A stretch of DNA of 64,000 bases from a virus (IMGVR_UViG_3300049846_001037:141427-205426), one strand, 5' to 3'. Shown: positions 48,081 to 55,760, counted from the first letter of the stretch. Notes: generated from the letters alone by a model not told the origin. Numbers and translations are program-made.

Positions 48081-48104
48081 AAGCCCCCGTGTTGCTGGGG
48101 GCTT
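48081..48104 (-). terminator. Rho-independent terminator overlapping a stop codon
   Basis: AAGCCCCC pairs with GGGGGCTT followed by TTTCTTT. The stop codon of the coiled-coil gene touches the stem. Confidence 0.88.
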
Positions 48105-48582
48105 ATTCTTGGGAGCCTATCTTTTTCCAGTCCATTAGGGCTTGGCTATATCTGGGTTGTTCATCGTAATCATCATCGTAGTTATTTCCCCATTTGTTGC
48201 CCCTAACAGCCCCATCCACCTGCCTTAGCCGGTCACGCATTTGCCTATTCTCTTCTTGAAGGAAATGAAGAAGTTCCATCATCTCCTTAACCTTCTTTGG
48301 GGTGGTGGGAGGAACATGAGTCAACTCTTCCTCTAAGTCCCGAACAGTCTTCTCCAGTTCATCGACGGTATGTTCGTAGGTCTTTATTTCTTTATCCTTG
48401 TCATCGATCTCTTTCTGCATCTTGCCTTTCTCTTTTTCATGTTCAGAATCTTTTTCTTCTAACTTGTTCTCCAGAGAGGTGATGGTATCCCGTGCAGAAT
48501 CAAGTTCCTGTTCTAAGACAGGAACCTTTTCTGCTTCCTTCTTCAACTCCTCGTATGTGTGGAGATGGTCTAGAAGTCCCAT
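48103..48582 (-). CDS. Coiled-coil protein
   Basis: A 159-residue protein with a long heptad-like region (residues 10-90, rich in Glu and Lys, with leucines spaced) followed by a KVKEMMELLHFLQEEN helix and an Asp-rich end. Probably a homodimeric or scaffold protein; family unknown. Confidence 0.77.
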   Translation of the reverse strand: MGLLDHLHTYEELKKEAEKVPVLEQELDSARDTITSLENKLEEKDSEHEKEKGKMQKEIDDKDKEIKTYEHTVDELEKTVRDLEEELTHVPPTTPKKVKEMMELLHFLQEENRQMRDRLRQVDGAVRGNKWGNNYDDDYDEQPRYSQALMDWKKIGSQE

Positions 48583-48717
48583 TTACTTGAGGTGAGGGAA
48601 TTGTTCTTTCTCCCACTCCATCCCTTTCGTGAAGGCTCGGTGTATCCAGAAGAAGCAGATGCCAGCGATGAAGAATGGCAGGGTGATGGCTCTTGCGAAC
48701 TTCTCTCGGTTGCTCAT
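48583..48717 (-). CDS. Membrane microprotein, 44 residues
   Basis: MSNREKFARAITLPFFIAGICFFWIH... forms one membrane helix. The stop directly precedes the coiled-coil start. Function unknown. Confidence 0.68.
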   Translation of the reverse strand: MSNREKFARAITLPFFIAGICFFWIHRAFTKGMEWEKEQFPHLK

Positions 48718-48959
48718 TTCTTTTCTCCGATGATGGGAGGCAGGATGATGACCTTCTCACAGACCTTGGAGTAGGTATTGCCGCTCTTGCATCTCCAGAT
48801 GTTCAAGCAGCCCTCTGGCGTTCCCTCATAGCCGGTGCCGATGGCTTCGCAGTCATCCTCTCGGCCGTCCATGAAGGTGATGTGGAAATACTTGGGAGGC
48901 GTATCCTCACAGCCAGCCAAGAACCCCACGCAGAGGAGAGCAAGAAAAAGATTCTTCAT
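48714..48959 (-). CDS. Predicted lipoprotein
   Basis: An 81-residue protein with signal sequence ending FLAGCED, a clear lipobox (Cys near 17), followed by a Cys-rich short domain (DDCEAIGTG, CLNIWRCKSGNTYSKVC). Envelope-located. A related layout is seen at 62.8 kb. The ATG is chosen after the upstream gene's overlap. Confidence 0.78.
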   Translation of the reverse strand: MKNLFLALLCVGFLAGCEDTPPKYFHITFMDGREDDCEAIGTGYEGTPEGCLNIWRCKSGNTYSKVCEKVIILPPIIGEKK

Positions 48960-49402
48960 CGGCTCACCTCGTAGTAGTTGCATTCATGTTCGTTGCAGGC
49001 TTGATGCTTGGGAGTCCAGATGAGTCCAAAGAGGTGAGGCTCGACCATCTGCCAGTTGTAGCGGGCATAGCCGACACGAGCTTCGGAACGGACGAAACGC
49101 ATCTTCTCACAGCCCAGTCCGATGGTGCCATAGAGTTTCGGAGCGATGTAGAACTTGGGGATGAAGAGGTAGAGGACCAGAGCCGCCAAGCCCCAGCCAG
49201 CCCAGTCGTTGATGAAGGTAGACACGGCTTCGGCATGGGGAATGGTGAGGCAGAGCAGGAGCGTGGTGCCGCCATAGAGGATCATCAGAAGGTCGTAGAT
49301 GTTGATGTAGCCATCCTTAGCCAGTCGCCCACGCAAGAGGCGATAGGTAGGACGAGCCAGCAGCACAGCAGAGAAGATGTAGAGCGGCAGGAGGCTTCTC
49401 AT
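48956..49402 (-). CDS. Membrane protein, three segments
   Basis: A 148-residue protein with membrane helices near residues 3-15, 36-55 and 66-83 and a Cys/His-rich C-terminus (HQACNEHECNYYE). Family unknown. Coupled to the lipoprotein gene. Confidence 0.75.
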   Translation of the reverse strand: MRSLLPLYIFSAVLLARPTYRLLRGRLAKDGYINIYDLLMILYGGTTLLLCLTIPHAEAVSTFINDWAGWGLAALVLYLFIPKFYIAPKLYGTIGLGCEKMRFVRSEARVGYARYNWQMVEPHLFGLIWTPKHQACNEHECNYYEVSR

Positions 49403-49554
49403 GACTTCACCTCAAACTCTTTAGAGGAATAGGAGTAGTCGGGGTTCGTCTTCGTTGCTATGAACTTGTCAGCCGCTTCTTGGCTCAGGAAAATATCCTC
49501 CACCTCTGGAGACTCCCATGCCAAACAATGCTTGAAGACAACATAGACCTTCAT
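49399..49554 (-). CDS. Unknown small protein, 51 residues
   Basis: MKVYVVFKHCLAWESPEVED... with a typical strand-helix start and FLSQEAADKFI helix. The gene fills the space between two longer genes with ATGA overlaps. Function unknown. Confidence 0.73.
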   Translation of the reverse strand: MKVYVVFKHCLAWESPEVEDIFLSQEAADKFIATKTNPDYSYSSKEFEVKS

Positions 49555-49898
49555 GACTTCACCTTGAGAAGTTCTTGCATCTTGTTATGCATCTTCATCT
49601 TGTGGTCGGAGTGACCAGAGCAGGCTTGCATCTTGGGCGGGATGAAGTCGGGGTTGTGTTCCAGCCAAGCGAGAACATCGTAGCCGTTCTCGTCATCAGG
49701 GCTGTGGCTGAGTTGCCAGTCGATATGGACTTCGGAGAGCAGACCCTTCCAGTTACGGAGCATCATGATGCCATCGTAGTAGTTACGGGCATAGATGAGT
49801 TGGGTCTTGCCTGCGGCGATGTTGGCTCCATCCTCGGTATAGTCGGGGATGATGTCTTGCCAACGCTTCTGATCGTCGATGATGAGGATGACTTTCAT
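49551..49898 (-). CDS. Receiver-like domain protein
   Basis: A 115-residue protein beginning MKVILIIDDQKRW, with an aspartate in HIDWQLS, GYDVLAWLE and a C-terminal SGHSDHKMKMHNKM. This pattern resembles the cyclic-phosphate-processing receiver (cREC) group rather than classical response regulators. The ATG was chosen over an in-frame GTG. No kinase is nearby. Tentative. Confidence 0.6.
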   Translation of the reverse strand: MKVILIIDDQKRWQDIIPDYTEDGANIAAGKTQLIYARNYYDGIMMLRNWKGLLSEVHIDWQLSHSPDDENGYDVLAWLEHNPDFIPPKMQACSGHSDHKMKMHNKMQELLKVKS

Positions 49899-50590
49899 CA
49901 CGCCACCTTCCTGTAACCCTTGGAGTGGACCTTGACCTTCACCACCTTGCGGGCTTCTTCTTCGGTGTAGTCGTCCTTGGAATCCTGAACGCCACGCTCA
50001 ATGCGACCCCACTTGGCGGTGAACAGACCATTGGGGTTGGCGTAGATTTCCCAAAACTTGTTGTGGTTGCCCTTGGTGCATTCGTAGCGACCCTCGAAAT
50101 CCAGACGGCGGACGGGCTTGGCGGTGGACTTGCTGACCTTGGTGATTTTGCCGTCCTTCAACTTGAGGTAGACCTTAACACCTTCCTCGGCGTCTGTCAC
50201 GTTCTCCCTCTTGAGCTCTTTGCCCAACTTGGAGAGTTCGTGGATGTTGGCTCCCATCAGCACTTCGTAGATGGCAGGGATGGGAGCGTCAAAGGTCTCC
50301 TTGACGATTTCGAGGAAGTCACGGAGCGAGGTCTCCTTGGAAACCTTGTCCATCATCTTGCCAGCCTTCTTAGAGCCCAGCAAGAAGGCAGACGAATTGG
50401 GCAGGCAACCCTTGGACTTGAGGTACGCCTCGATGATCTTGTCACGCTCAGGGGTCCGTTCCTCAGAACCGACATACCCGCCAATCTTCTCCCCAGCCGT
50501 GAAGGCTTTGAAGAAATCGGATTCCGTCAGGTCCGAAGAAAGACCCCCCAAGACCTTGGCTTTGTCGATGACGTTGTTGTTGGTCAACAT
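49898..50590 (-). CDS. WGR-domain protein
   Basis: A 230-residue protein. The C-terminal ~60 residues form a WGR domain (KFWEIYANPNGLFTAKWGR, then HSKGYRKV at the end), the DNA-end-binding module of PARPs and bacterial relatives. The N-terminal 160 residues are helical and not recognised, with no PARP catalytic motif. First gene after cassette 9. A separate ADP-ribosyltransferase-like gene lies at 40.0 kb; whether they act together is not known. Confidence 0.8.
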   Translation of the reverse strand: MLTNNNVIDKAKVLGGLSSDLTESDFFKAFTAGEKIGGYVGSEERTPERDKIIEAYLKSKGCLPNSSAFLLGSKKAGKMMDKVSKETSLRDFLEIVKETFDAPIPAIYEVLMGANIHELSKLGKELKRENVTDAEEGVKVYLKLKDGKITKVSKSTAKPVRRLDFEGRYECTKGNHNKFWEIYANPNGLFTAKWGRIERGVQDSKDDYTEEEARKVVKVKVHSKGYRKVA

Positions 50591-50614
50591 GGTATTCTCC
50601 TGAGTTATGAGCAA

Positions 50615-50643
50615 AGTATAACTAATTAATGATAGCTTGTCAA
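50615..50643 (-). promoter_or_regulatory. Cassette 9 promoter
   Basis: TTGACA, 17 bases, TATACT; 70 bases from the dyad. Confidence 0.88.
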
Positions 50644-50713
50644 GAGGATTGTTATTGTATTTTTGTAAAGAGACTCCATCTGGGAGCCCTGGGATCCTAG
50701 CTCCCGTCGTAGG

Positions 50714-50731
50714 CTACTTAAAAATAAGTAA
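50714..50731. repeat. 18-bp dyad element, copy 9
   Basis: Arms TACTTA/TAAGTA with AAAA in the centre. Confidence 0.85.
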
Positions 50732-50784
50732 GGGCAGCAGGTGGCAGCGGGCGGAGGTGGCAGGCTGCTCTGGGCGCAAAGAAA

Positions 50785-50808
50785 AAGCCCTCCGTTTCCA
50801 GAGGGCTT
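50785..50808 (-). terminator. Rho-independent terminator
   Basis: AAGCCCTC pairs with GAGGGCTT, followed by TTTCTTTGC. Confidence 0.87.
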
Positions 50809-50833
50809 CTTCTTGCTTGGGTTGGCGAGGGTG

Positions 50834-51034
50834 TTAGTGGCGGCGGAGGTTCATGCCGAGCCGCTTCATGGCGACCAGGAGCGGGACGTACTTGAGGTTG
50901 GAGCCGTTCTTGCTGTTGACGCTCTTGAGGACCGCCTTGAGGCTCTTGGTGGGCGTGACCATCGCCACCAGCTTCTGGATGCGCTCCTTGGTGTAGATGG
51001 CGGGGCGACCACGCTTGCTCGTCTGCTTCTTCAT
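50834..51034 (-). CDS. Small predicted DNA-binding protein (RGRPAIYT type)
   Basis: A 66-residue basic protein. KRGRPAIYTKERIQKL combines an AT-hook-like RGRP with the Y-T-x-E pattern shared with the proteins at 19.9 and 55.1 kb; a helix-turn-helix may follow. It lies within the dyad-rich region and is a candidate regulator, by inference only. Confidence 0.75.
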   Translation of the reverse strand: MKKQTSKRGRPAIYTKERIQKLVAMVTPTKSLKAVLKSVNSKNGSNLKYVPLLVAMKRLGMNLRRH

Positions 51035-51088
51035 GGCGTTCTCCTACGTTTGTGAGGGTTTAGTCCCTCGGTGGTGGATGATGGATGT

Positions 51089-51117
51089 ATCTTAACCTTT
51101 TCGTTAGCGCTTGTCAA
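51089..51117 (-). promoter_or_regulatory. Sigma70-type promoter
   Basis: TTGACA, 17 bases, TAAGAT, without dyad. Confidence 0.75.
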
Positions 51118-51129
51118 GGGTTATTGTTA

Positions 51130-51345
51130 TCAACCCCAGACAATTTTCTTTATCTGCTTGACAAGGGCTTTTTGGTCAGCAGGGGTCAACTGGCTGAACA
51201 GGGTCATGTGGTCGGGAATCATCTCAGCCATGACGGAGCCAACGTTCTTCCCACCAGTCAACTGATGGACTTCATAGACCATGCGTTGCCCGATGGTCTT
51301 GGCTTCCTTCAACGCCTCTTCCAATGTCACGGCTGGCTTCTTCAT
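51130..51345 (-). CDS. Unknown small protein
   Basis: A 71-residue protein (MKKPAVTLEEALKEAKTIGQRM...) with a TPADQKALVKQIKK helix. ATGA coupling with the upstream gene decides the start. Family unknown. Confidence 0.73.
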   Translation of the reverse strand: MKKPAVTLEEALKEAKTIGQRMVYEVHQLTGGKNVGSVMAEMIPDHMTLFSQLTPADQKALVKQIKKIVWG

Positions 51346-51650
51346 GTCGGCGTTCCCTTCTGGATGTTGTAGATAGCCTTGAGCACCCACTCCTCAGTCC
51401 AACGGGAATTGCAGTTGTCGCAGGAGACATGGGCGTAGGCGTGTTCCATGTCGATAGGCTCGATGGCGTCAAGGGCTGTGGTGCCGCCGTCGAAGCCGCA
51501 GACAGGGCAGGCATAGTCTTGCAGATATTTCTTGGAAGCCTTAGCCTCTTCCTCGTCTTGGAGTTTAGCCAAGTGACCTTCGACCTCAGCCTGAACCTGC
51601 TCTGGGTCATCGGGCTTCTCAACGAGTTGTCCTGCCTTGTTGCGTGCCAT
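51342..51650 (-). CDS. Zinc-ribbon protein
   Basis: A 102-residue protein with CPVCGF and CDNCNS about 30 residues apart and an acidic coiled N-terminus (EQVQAEVEGHLAKLQDEEE). Family unknown; zinc binding is likely. Confidence 0.75.
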   Translation of the reverse strand: MARNKAGQLVEKPDDPEQVQAEVEGHLAKLQDEEEAKASKKYLQDYACPVCGFDGGTTALDAIEPIDMEHAYAHVSCDNCNSRWTEEWVLKAIYNIQKGTPT

Positions 51651-51659
51651 GTCATCATC

Positions 51660-52082
51660 CTAGATATGGACAGCGCCCTTGTCAATGCTGATGTGGCTCA
51701 GACGCTCACAGAGTTTCTTGATGCTCTGTCCTGTGGAAGCCCTCTCGTAGACTTCGTTGAGGATGAGTTCGGCTGCTTTCTGGAGAAGACCTCGGTCATC
51801 GTAAGCCCGCAGGTTGGTGCAGTAGGATGCGTCATCCACTTGCTCCCAGCCTGCTCCCGAATCACGCATGACATCGAATCGCAGCAGAGGCTCATCATCG
51901 GGGTCTTCGGGGCGGTAGTCGCCATTGATGCCTTCGGCGCAATCCCAGCAGATCTCAACACGGACATTGTTGCGGGTGACAGAGATGATGGGGCAATCGG
52001 ACTCCACATCTTCCTGCATGAGCATCCGGCGGAAGTCTTCCTTGGATTGGTGAACCTTGTCCCCGATGGCATCAAAGGGCAT
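51660..52082 (-). CDS. Unknown protein
   Basis: A 140-residue protein with acidic Cys motif (EICWDCAEG) and C-terminal helices (LLQKAAELILNEVYERA). Family unknown. Three bases from the upstream gene. Confidence 0.75.
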   Translation of the reverse strand: MPFDAIGDKVHQSKEDFRRMLMQEDVESDCPIISVTRNNVRVEICWDCAEGINGDYRPEDPDDEPLLRFDVMRDSGAGWEQVDDASYCTNLRAYDDRGLLQKAAELILNEVYERASTGQSIKKLCERLSHISIDKGAVHI

Positions 52083-52085
52083 GGC

Positions 52086-52367
52086 TTACCTCTCGATCTT
52101 GATGTTGAGGGTCTTAGCCAGAGCCTTGGCTTCCTTCTGTTCCGCTTGCGTCACGCCCTCGTTCAGAGCCTTGACTTGCAGAGCATAGTATCGCCAGTGC
52201 TTCTTCTCGTTGGAGAGCATGGTGCGGACCTGCTTCTCCAAGAGCAGCATCTCCTTACGGGTCAGGGTGGTGGTCACACCCCCGCCGTTGGCATTGATGA
52301 GCCTGACATAGAACATCTTCTTGCGGCCGTCCTTGAAGGGCTTGACGGAGATGTTGGGCTTCTTCAT
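52086..52367 (-). CDS. Unknown basic protein
   Basis: A 93-residue basic protein (SVKPFKDGRKKMFYVRLI) followed by helices. Family unknown. Confidence 0.73.
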   Translation of the reverse strand: MKKPNISVKPFKDGRKKMFYVRLINANGGGVTTTLTRKEMLLLEKQVRTMLSNEKKHWRYYALQVKALNEGVTQAEQKEAKALAKTLNIKIER

Positions 52368-52370
52368 GGC

Positions 52371-52637
52371 TTACGCCCTCCGTGTGGGGGTCATCCAGTC
52401 GGGATACTTCACCGCCCAGTCCAAGCCCACCGTGCGGCAGAACTTGGTCAGCGCCCGCTTGCCGCCCGTCAGCAGAAGGCCAGCGTGGCCGACATAGGGG
52501 GTGTGGGTCCGCCTCATGGTCACGCCCATCTCCTTCGCCACGTCCTTCATGGTGTTCCAAGGGTAGGTCGTCCCCTTGACGTAGGAGAGGTCCAACTCGA
52601 ACTGCTTCTTCGTGGGCTTCTGCTGCTTGGTAGCCAT
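52371..52637 (-). CDS. Unknown basic protein
   Basis: An 88-residue basic protein (TTYPWNTMKDVAKEMGVTMRR). A helix-turn-helix-like KDVAKEMGVTMRRT stretch is possible. First gene of its operon, after a promoter that overlaps the upstream stop. Confidence 0.73.
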   Translation of the reverse strand: MATKQQKPTKKQFELDLSYVKGTTYPWNTMKDVAKEMGVTMRRTHTPYVGHAGLLLTGGKRALTKFCRTVGLDWAVKYPDWMTPTRRA

Positions 52638-52665
52638 GACTGTCTCTGAGTTTGAGTATGGGATT

Positions 52666-52694
52666 AGTATAACTTGTTTATGCTAGCTTGTCAA
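52666..52694 (-). promoter_or_regulatory. Sigma70-type promoter; upstream stop inside -35
   Basis: TTGACA, 17 bases, TATACT. The TGA of the ParB-like gene is part of TTGACA. Confidence 0.82.
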
Positions 52695-53215
52695 GCATAG
52701 TAGAGGCAGGGGATGATTTCTTTTTTCTGCTTGAGGTAGGCGGAGACCCGATGCCAGCCATCTTGGAAAAGACCGTCATCCTTGTAGGACGAGAAGATGG
52801 TAGGGAAGTCGGTGGTCTTATGGCGAGGGATGCCTTCCCCTTCCCGCTCGTTCAACCACTCCTTGAGGGTATCATGACCGCTTTTCAAAGCCTTGAAGGA
52901 CTTCATCAGGGCGGCTTCGATCTCGGAACGGGGAACCATCGCCAAGCCAAACTTGACTTTCCCGTAATGCTTGTCGAAGAAGTCCATGTTCTTGAGGATG
53001 AACTTGTGGATAAGAGGTGAGGGGTCATCCTTGCCGAACAGGACTCCCTGATGCTCTTGTAGCTTTTTTGTCAGAGGTGGCATCTTCCATGCTTCCCCAT
53101 CCACAGCCATGTACCAGATCATCGCCCTCTTAGCCCCCAGAGGGAGTTGGGAGAAGGGCATGACCTTGCCGTATTTCTTGGCGAGGTGTCTGTTCCAGCA
53201 GTTGAGGTTAGCCAC
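52691..53215 (-). CDS. Protein with ParB/sulfiredoxin-like DGxHR motif
   Basis: A 174-residue protein. Its C-terminus reads FQDGWHRVSAYL and then IIPCLYY, the active-site phrase of the ParB/sulfiredoxin fold (D-G-x-H-R). The N-terminal 130 residues are helical and not recognised. ParB-type folds act as CTP-dependent clamps, nucleases or regulators; the role here is open. Confidence 0.65.
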   Translation of the reverse strand: MANLNCWNRHLAKKYGKVMPFSQLPLGAKRAMIWYMAVDGEAWKMPPLTKKLQEHQGVLFGKDDPSPLIHKFILKNMDFFDKHYGKVKFGLAMVPRSEIEAALMKSFKALKSGHDTLKEWLNEREGEGIPRHKTTDFPTIFSSYKDDGLFQDGWHRVSAYLKQKKEIIPCLYYA

Positions 53216-53579
53216 GGGGTTTCCATCCTTTCAGCCGCTTGGTGCAATCGGAGTTCCAGCCCAGTTCCCGCCAAGCCTTGCGGCAGGACTCAACACGGGT
53301 CATCCCCTGCTTCTCGTACTTGAAGGCGAGTTCGTTGCATTGACGCAGACGCATCAGGCGGGTGTATTCCTTCTCCCCAATGCGGCGGCGAAAGGCTTTC
53401 TCGGTCTGTTGGCTCTGGTATTCGCCCCAAGAGAGTCCCGTCTTCTTCTCGAAGTCCTTGTGGGACTGGTCCAGAGCCTTCTCAGCCAACTTAACAGCGT
53501 CAAGCAGGTCATAATACTTCTTGGCGGCGGTGTGGACGTTGGCTTTGGCGGACTTGAGGATTTGGGCTTTGGTGGACAT
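53208..53579 (-). CDS. Unknown helical basic protein
   Basis: A 123-residue helical protein with a basic C-terminus (CTKRLKGWKPRG). Family unknown. First gene after cassette 10; overlaps the ParB-like gene by eight bases. Confidence 0.74.
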   Translation of the reverse strand: MSTKAQILKSAKANVHTAAKKYYDLLDAVKLAEKALDQSHKDFEKKTGLSWGEYQSQQTEKAFRRRIGEKEYTRLMRLRQCNELAFKYEKQGMTRVESCRKAWRELGWNSDCTKRLKGWKPRG

Positions 53580-53603
53580 GGGCTTCTCCCTTGAGTTGAA
53601 CCC

Positions 53604-53632
53604 ATGATAAACTAATTCCCTGAACTTGTCAA
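53604..53632 (-). promoter_or_regulatory. Cassette 10 promoter
   Basis: TTGACA, 17 bases, TATCAT; 25 bases from the dyad. Confidence 0.85.
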
Positions 53633-53657
53633 CGCCCGCTGCGAGGAGGTGGCTCGT

Positions 53658-53675
53658 TTACTTAAATTTAAGTAG
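53658..53675. repeat. 18-bp dyad element, copy 10
   Basis: Arms TACTTA/TAAGTA with AATT in the centre; several CTGCAG sites follow. Confidence 0.88.
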
Positions 53676-53720
53676 TCTTCAGGATCCTGCAGAGCTCTGC
53701 AGCTGCAGCCTTAAGCAAGA

Positions 53721-53747
53721 AACCCCATCAAGCTTTCTGATGGGGTT
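53721..53747 (-). terminator. Rho-independent terminator holding a stop codon
   Basis: AACCCCATCA pairs with TGATGGGGTT, followed by TTCTTGC. The stop of the upstream gene lies in the stem. Confidence 0.87.
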
Positions 53748-54093
53748 CTCGTGGGAATCTGCTGATGTCTATTCGTTCTGGTGTGTGGCTGGGACTATAT
53801 CGTTCTTGTTTCTTGTAGAGCCTATTTGCAGGTATCCCGTATTTCCTGCCCTCGAACATTACCCTACACCAGTCTTTATCTTTCTGGGTGAACACCGCAA
53901 CAACTTCTACTTTCCTGACTGGGGGAGAGCTAAGTCTTTTGTCCCCATCTACGAAGGCATAGTCGGTGTAGGCTATGCTGGACTTCTCTGCCGAGGGTTT
54001 GTTGTGGTGGGTCAGTTTAATGAACCCCGGCACTTTGTCTTCATTCGTTACTGGGTTTCTCTCCAGTTTCCTGAATCTCTTGTTCGATGACAT
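53728..54093 (-). CDS. Unknown basic protein
   Basis: A 121-residue protein, basic at both ends (SSNKRFRKLERN; RFPREPHQKA), with a likely beta-barrel middle (KVEVVAVFTQKDKDW). Its last codons form part of the terminator stem. GGGAG precedes the ATG. Family unknown. Confidence 0.73.
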   Translation of the reverse strand: MSSNKRFRKLERNPVTNEDKVPGFIKLTHHNKPSAEKSSIAYTDYAFVDGDKRLSSPPVRKVEVVAVFTQKDKDWCRVMFEGRKYGIPANRLYKKQERYSPSHTPERIDISRFPREPHQKA

Positions 54094-54811
54094 TTGCTCC
54101 CCCAGAGGCGTTGGAAAAGAGAATCTTCCTAGCCTCATTATTTTCGTTGGCTTCAATCTCAATCTCTTTCATCCCGTTGGCTTCGTGAGCATGACCAAAG
54201 AGATGGAGAAATAGATTCTTGAAGAACGGATATTCATTACGCAAGGCGCTGCCGAACAATCTGGTGTAAAGGCAGTTGTAGCCGATGTGTTGTCCGCCAT
54301 AGTTGTGGTCGAGGACTTGGCTAGGCGGGGCGTGGGTAATCAGAACATTGATGTTGGGGCCGAGCTGATGCAGGAGTTCATTGAAGTCGAACTCCTCTAG
54401 CTCCTCATGCCACTCTTTGATAAGCGGGTGGATACCGACGGCCAAGCCAACGGACAAGCCATCCACTTCAACCACACGAGCGCCCTTGAATTGGGTGATG
54501 GCGTTGGGGAAAGCTTTTGAGAAGTCGCAGAAGTCGTGGTTCCCATTGACGATGATGAGAACCCGATGCGGGATTCGGTCAAGCAGAGGCTTCAAGGCAT
54601 TGATAGCCCATTGAAGTTGGTGGGCTCCCTCAGCCTCTCTGTCTATTTTACGAAATCCGTTGGCTAAGAGAGTCATGTATTTTACATGGGTAGGCGCAAT
54701 GTCCCCACTCAAGACAATCCAATCAAAGGACTGCCCTGAGGCAATAATCTTCCACAGGATCTTTAGAATCCCATGAAGGTCGGAAAGATGAAGGATGCGA
54801 AGGGTTCTCAT
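54041..54811 (-). CDS. Calcineurin-like metallophosphoesterase
   Basis: A 256-residue phosphoesterase with all metal-site motifs: DLH (11-13), SGDIAP, GNHD, a histidine in ITHAPP and GHAH. Substrate unknown; such enzymes cleave cyclic nucleotides, nucleic acids or phosphoproteins. There is no Shine-Dalgarno site, and the ATG follows CCCCACT nine bases after the -10 box, so the mRNA is probably leaderless. First gene after dyad 11. Confidence 0.87.
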   Translation of the reverse strand: MRTLRILHLSDLHGILKILWKIIASGQSFDWIVLSGDIAPTHVKYMTLLANGFRKIDREAEGAHQLQWAINALKPLLDRIPHRVLIIVNGNHDFCDFSKAFPNAITQFKGARVVEVDGLSVGLAVGIHPLIKEWHEELEEFDFNELLHQLGPNINVLITHAPPSQVLDHNYGGQHIGYNCLYTRLFGSALRNEYPFFKNLFLHLFGHAHEANGMKEIEIEANENNEARKILFSNASGGANVIEQEIQETGEKPSNE

Positions 54812-54820
54812 AGTGGGGTC

Positions 54821-54848
54821 ATTGTATTACATCTGGCTGGTTCGTCAA
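54821..54848 (-). promoter_or_regulatory. Cassette 11 promoter
   Basis: TTGACG, 16 bases, TACAAT; 58 bases from the dyad. Confidence 0.75.
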
Positions 54849-54906
54849 GTGGCCAATTTTACAAAAGGGGCTTGCTCGCTGGTGGTTTTGATGGCTCGCT
54901 ACCGAT

Positions 54907-54924
54907 TTACTTAAATTTAAGTAG
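54907..54924. repeat. 18-bp dyad element, copy 11
   Basis: Arms TACTTA/TAAGTA with AATT in the centre. Confidence 0.88.
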
Positions 54925-55075
54925 AGACTCGCCTGCAGCTAAGCCCGGATATACTGCAGTGCGCTTAAGAGCCCCATTGGGAAATAAGGGTTTTCAGACG
55001 CCTAGCTGCAGGGATCTGCAGATATGTGCCGCTAATCTCCTGGGCACGAGCTTAGTACGCCTGGGCACAACAAAA
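54925..55075. other. Longest cassette spacer
   Basis: About 150 bases between dyad 11 and its terminator, where other cassettes have 40-53. It has several CTGCAG sites and a repeated CTGGGCAC, but no gene and no clear fold. Confidence 0.5.
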
Positions 55076-55099
55076 AAGCTCCCCAGCTTGAGGGAGCTT
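55076..55099 (-). terminator. Rho-independent terminator
   Basis: AAGCTCCC pairs with GGGAGCTT, followed by TTTTTTG. Confidence 0.87.
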
Positions 55100-55127
55100 T
55101 CTTGTGCGGCTACGGGCTTACGCTTTC

Positions 55128-55370
55128 TTAGGCTACTACGGCTTCTGGCTTCTTAGCCGCATTTGCCTTTTTAATTTCGGCGTATTTCTTGGGTATCTTC
55201 AACCCATAACGCCTGATGGCTCGATTGATGGAGACATAGGGCCATTTATGACCGCCTTCCATCTTCTCGGTCTTCTCTCGGCATTGCTCCTTGATGGGCT
55301 TGCCAAGAGTCTCCTTAATTCTTATCATTTCCTTGATGTCATCTTCCGTGTAACATATGGGGCGAGGCAT
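55128..55370 (-). CDS. Small predicted DNA-binding protein (MPRPICYT type)
   Basis: An 80-residue basic protein starting MPRPICYTEDDIKEM, the third member of the RP-x-x-(Y/F)T-x-E family. A second helical part (SINRAIRRYGLKIPKKY) could be the recognition helix. AAA-rich end. Regulator role inferred. Confidence 0.75.
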   Translation of the reverse strand: MPRPICYTEDDIKEMIRIKETLGKPIKEQCREKTEKMEGGHKWPYVSINRAIRRYGLKIPKKYAEIKKANAAKKPEAVVA

Positions 55371-55408
55371 TGCTAAACCTCCAACAAGTTGGGATACAGT
55401 CTTACCTT

Positions 55409-55437
55409 ATTATACTTTTAGTGGGACGAAAGCACAA
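55409..55437 (-). promoter_or_regulatory. Sigma70-type promoter with weak -35
   Basis: TTGTGC, 17 bases, TATAAT, inside the end of the upstream gene. Confidence 0.65.
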
Positions 55438-55699
55438 GTTTTTTTGTGGAAGAATGACGGACGCCCTCTACATTGTCAAAGGCACCCCATAGTTTTCCAT
55501 AACCGGCTTTTTCGGGGAGGCGTTTCAATACACGCAACAGAACATGACCTTTGCCAGACACAGAACGATTACCGTCCGTAATTGAGAACTTGTCTTTCCC
55601 CAACGAAAGTATCATCACGCTGGTCTTGTTTATCCAAAGCCTCTCGAACTCCAGTAGGAGCTTGGCTTCGTATTGGCTTGGCTTGAAATATGCGGGCAT
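55418..55699 (-). CDS. Unknown protein
   Basis: A 93-residue protein beginning MPAYFKPSQYEAKLLLEFER, alpha/beta. Family unknown. AGGAG precedes the ATG. Confidence 0.74.
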   Translation of the reverse strand: MPAYFKPSQYEAKLLLEFERLWINKTSVMILSLGKDKFSITDGNRSVSGKGHVLLRVLKRLPEKAGYGKLWGAFDNVEGVRHSSTKKLVLSSH

Positions 55700-55724
55700 C
55701 TCTTCTCCTGAGTATCAGTAACTC

Positions 55725-55753
55725 ATTATACTCAGGAAAAGAGATCCTTTCAA
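55725..55753 (-). promoter_or_regulatory. Sigma70-type promoter
   Basis: TTGAAA, 17 bases, TATAAT. Confidence 0.75.
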
Positions 55754-55760
55754 AAAAATC

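Noticed and set aside
51324-52649. Plus-strand open frame of 441 codons
   Set aside because: It covers five coupled minus-strand genes in antisense, has no ribosome-binding site or promoter, and ends inside an unrelated gene.
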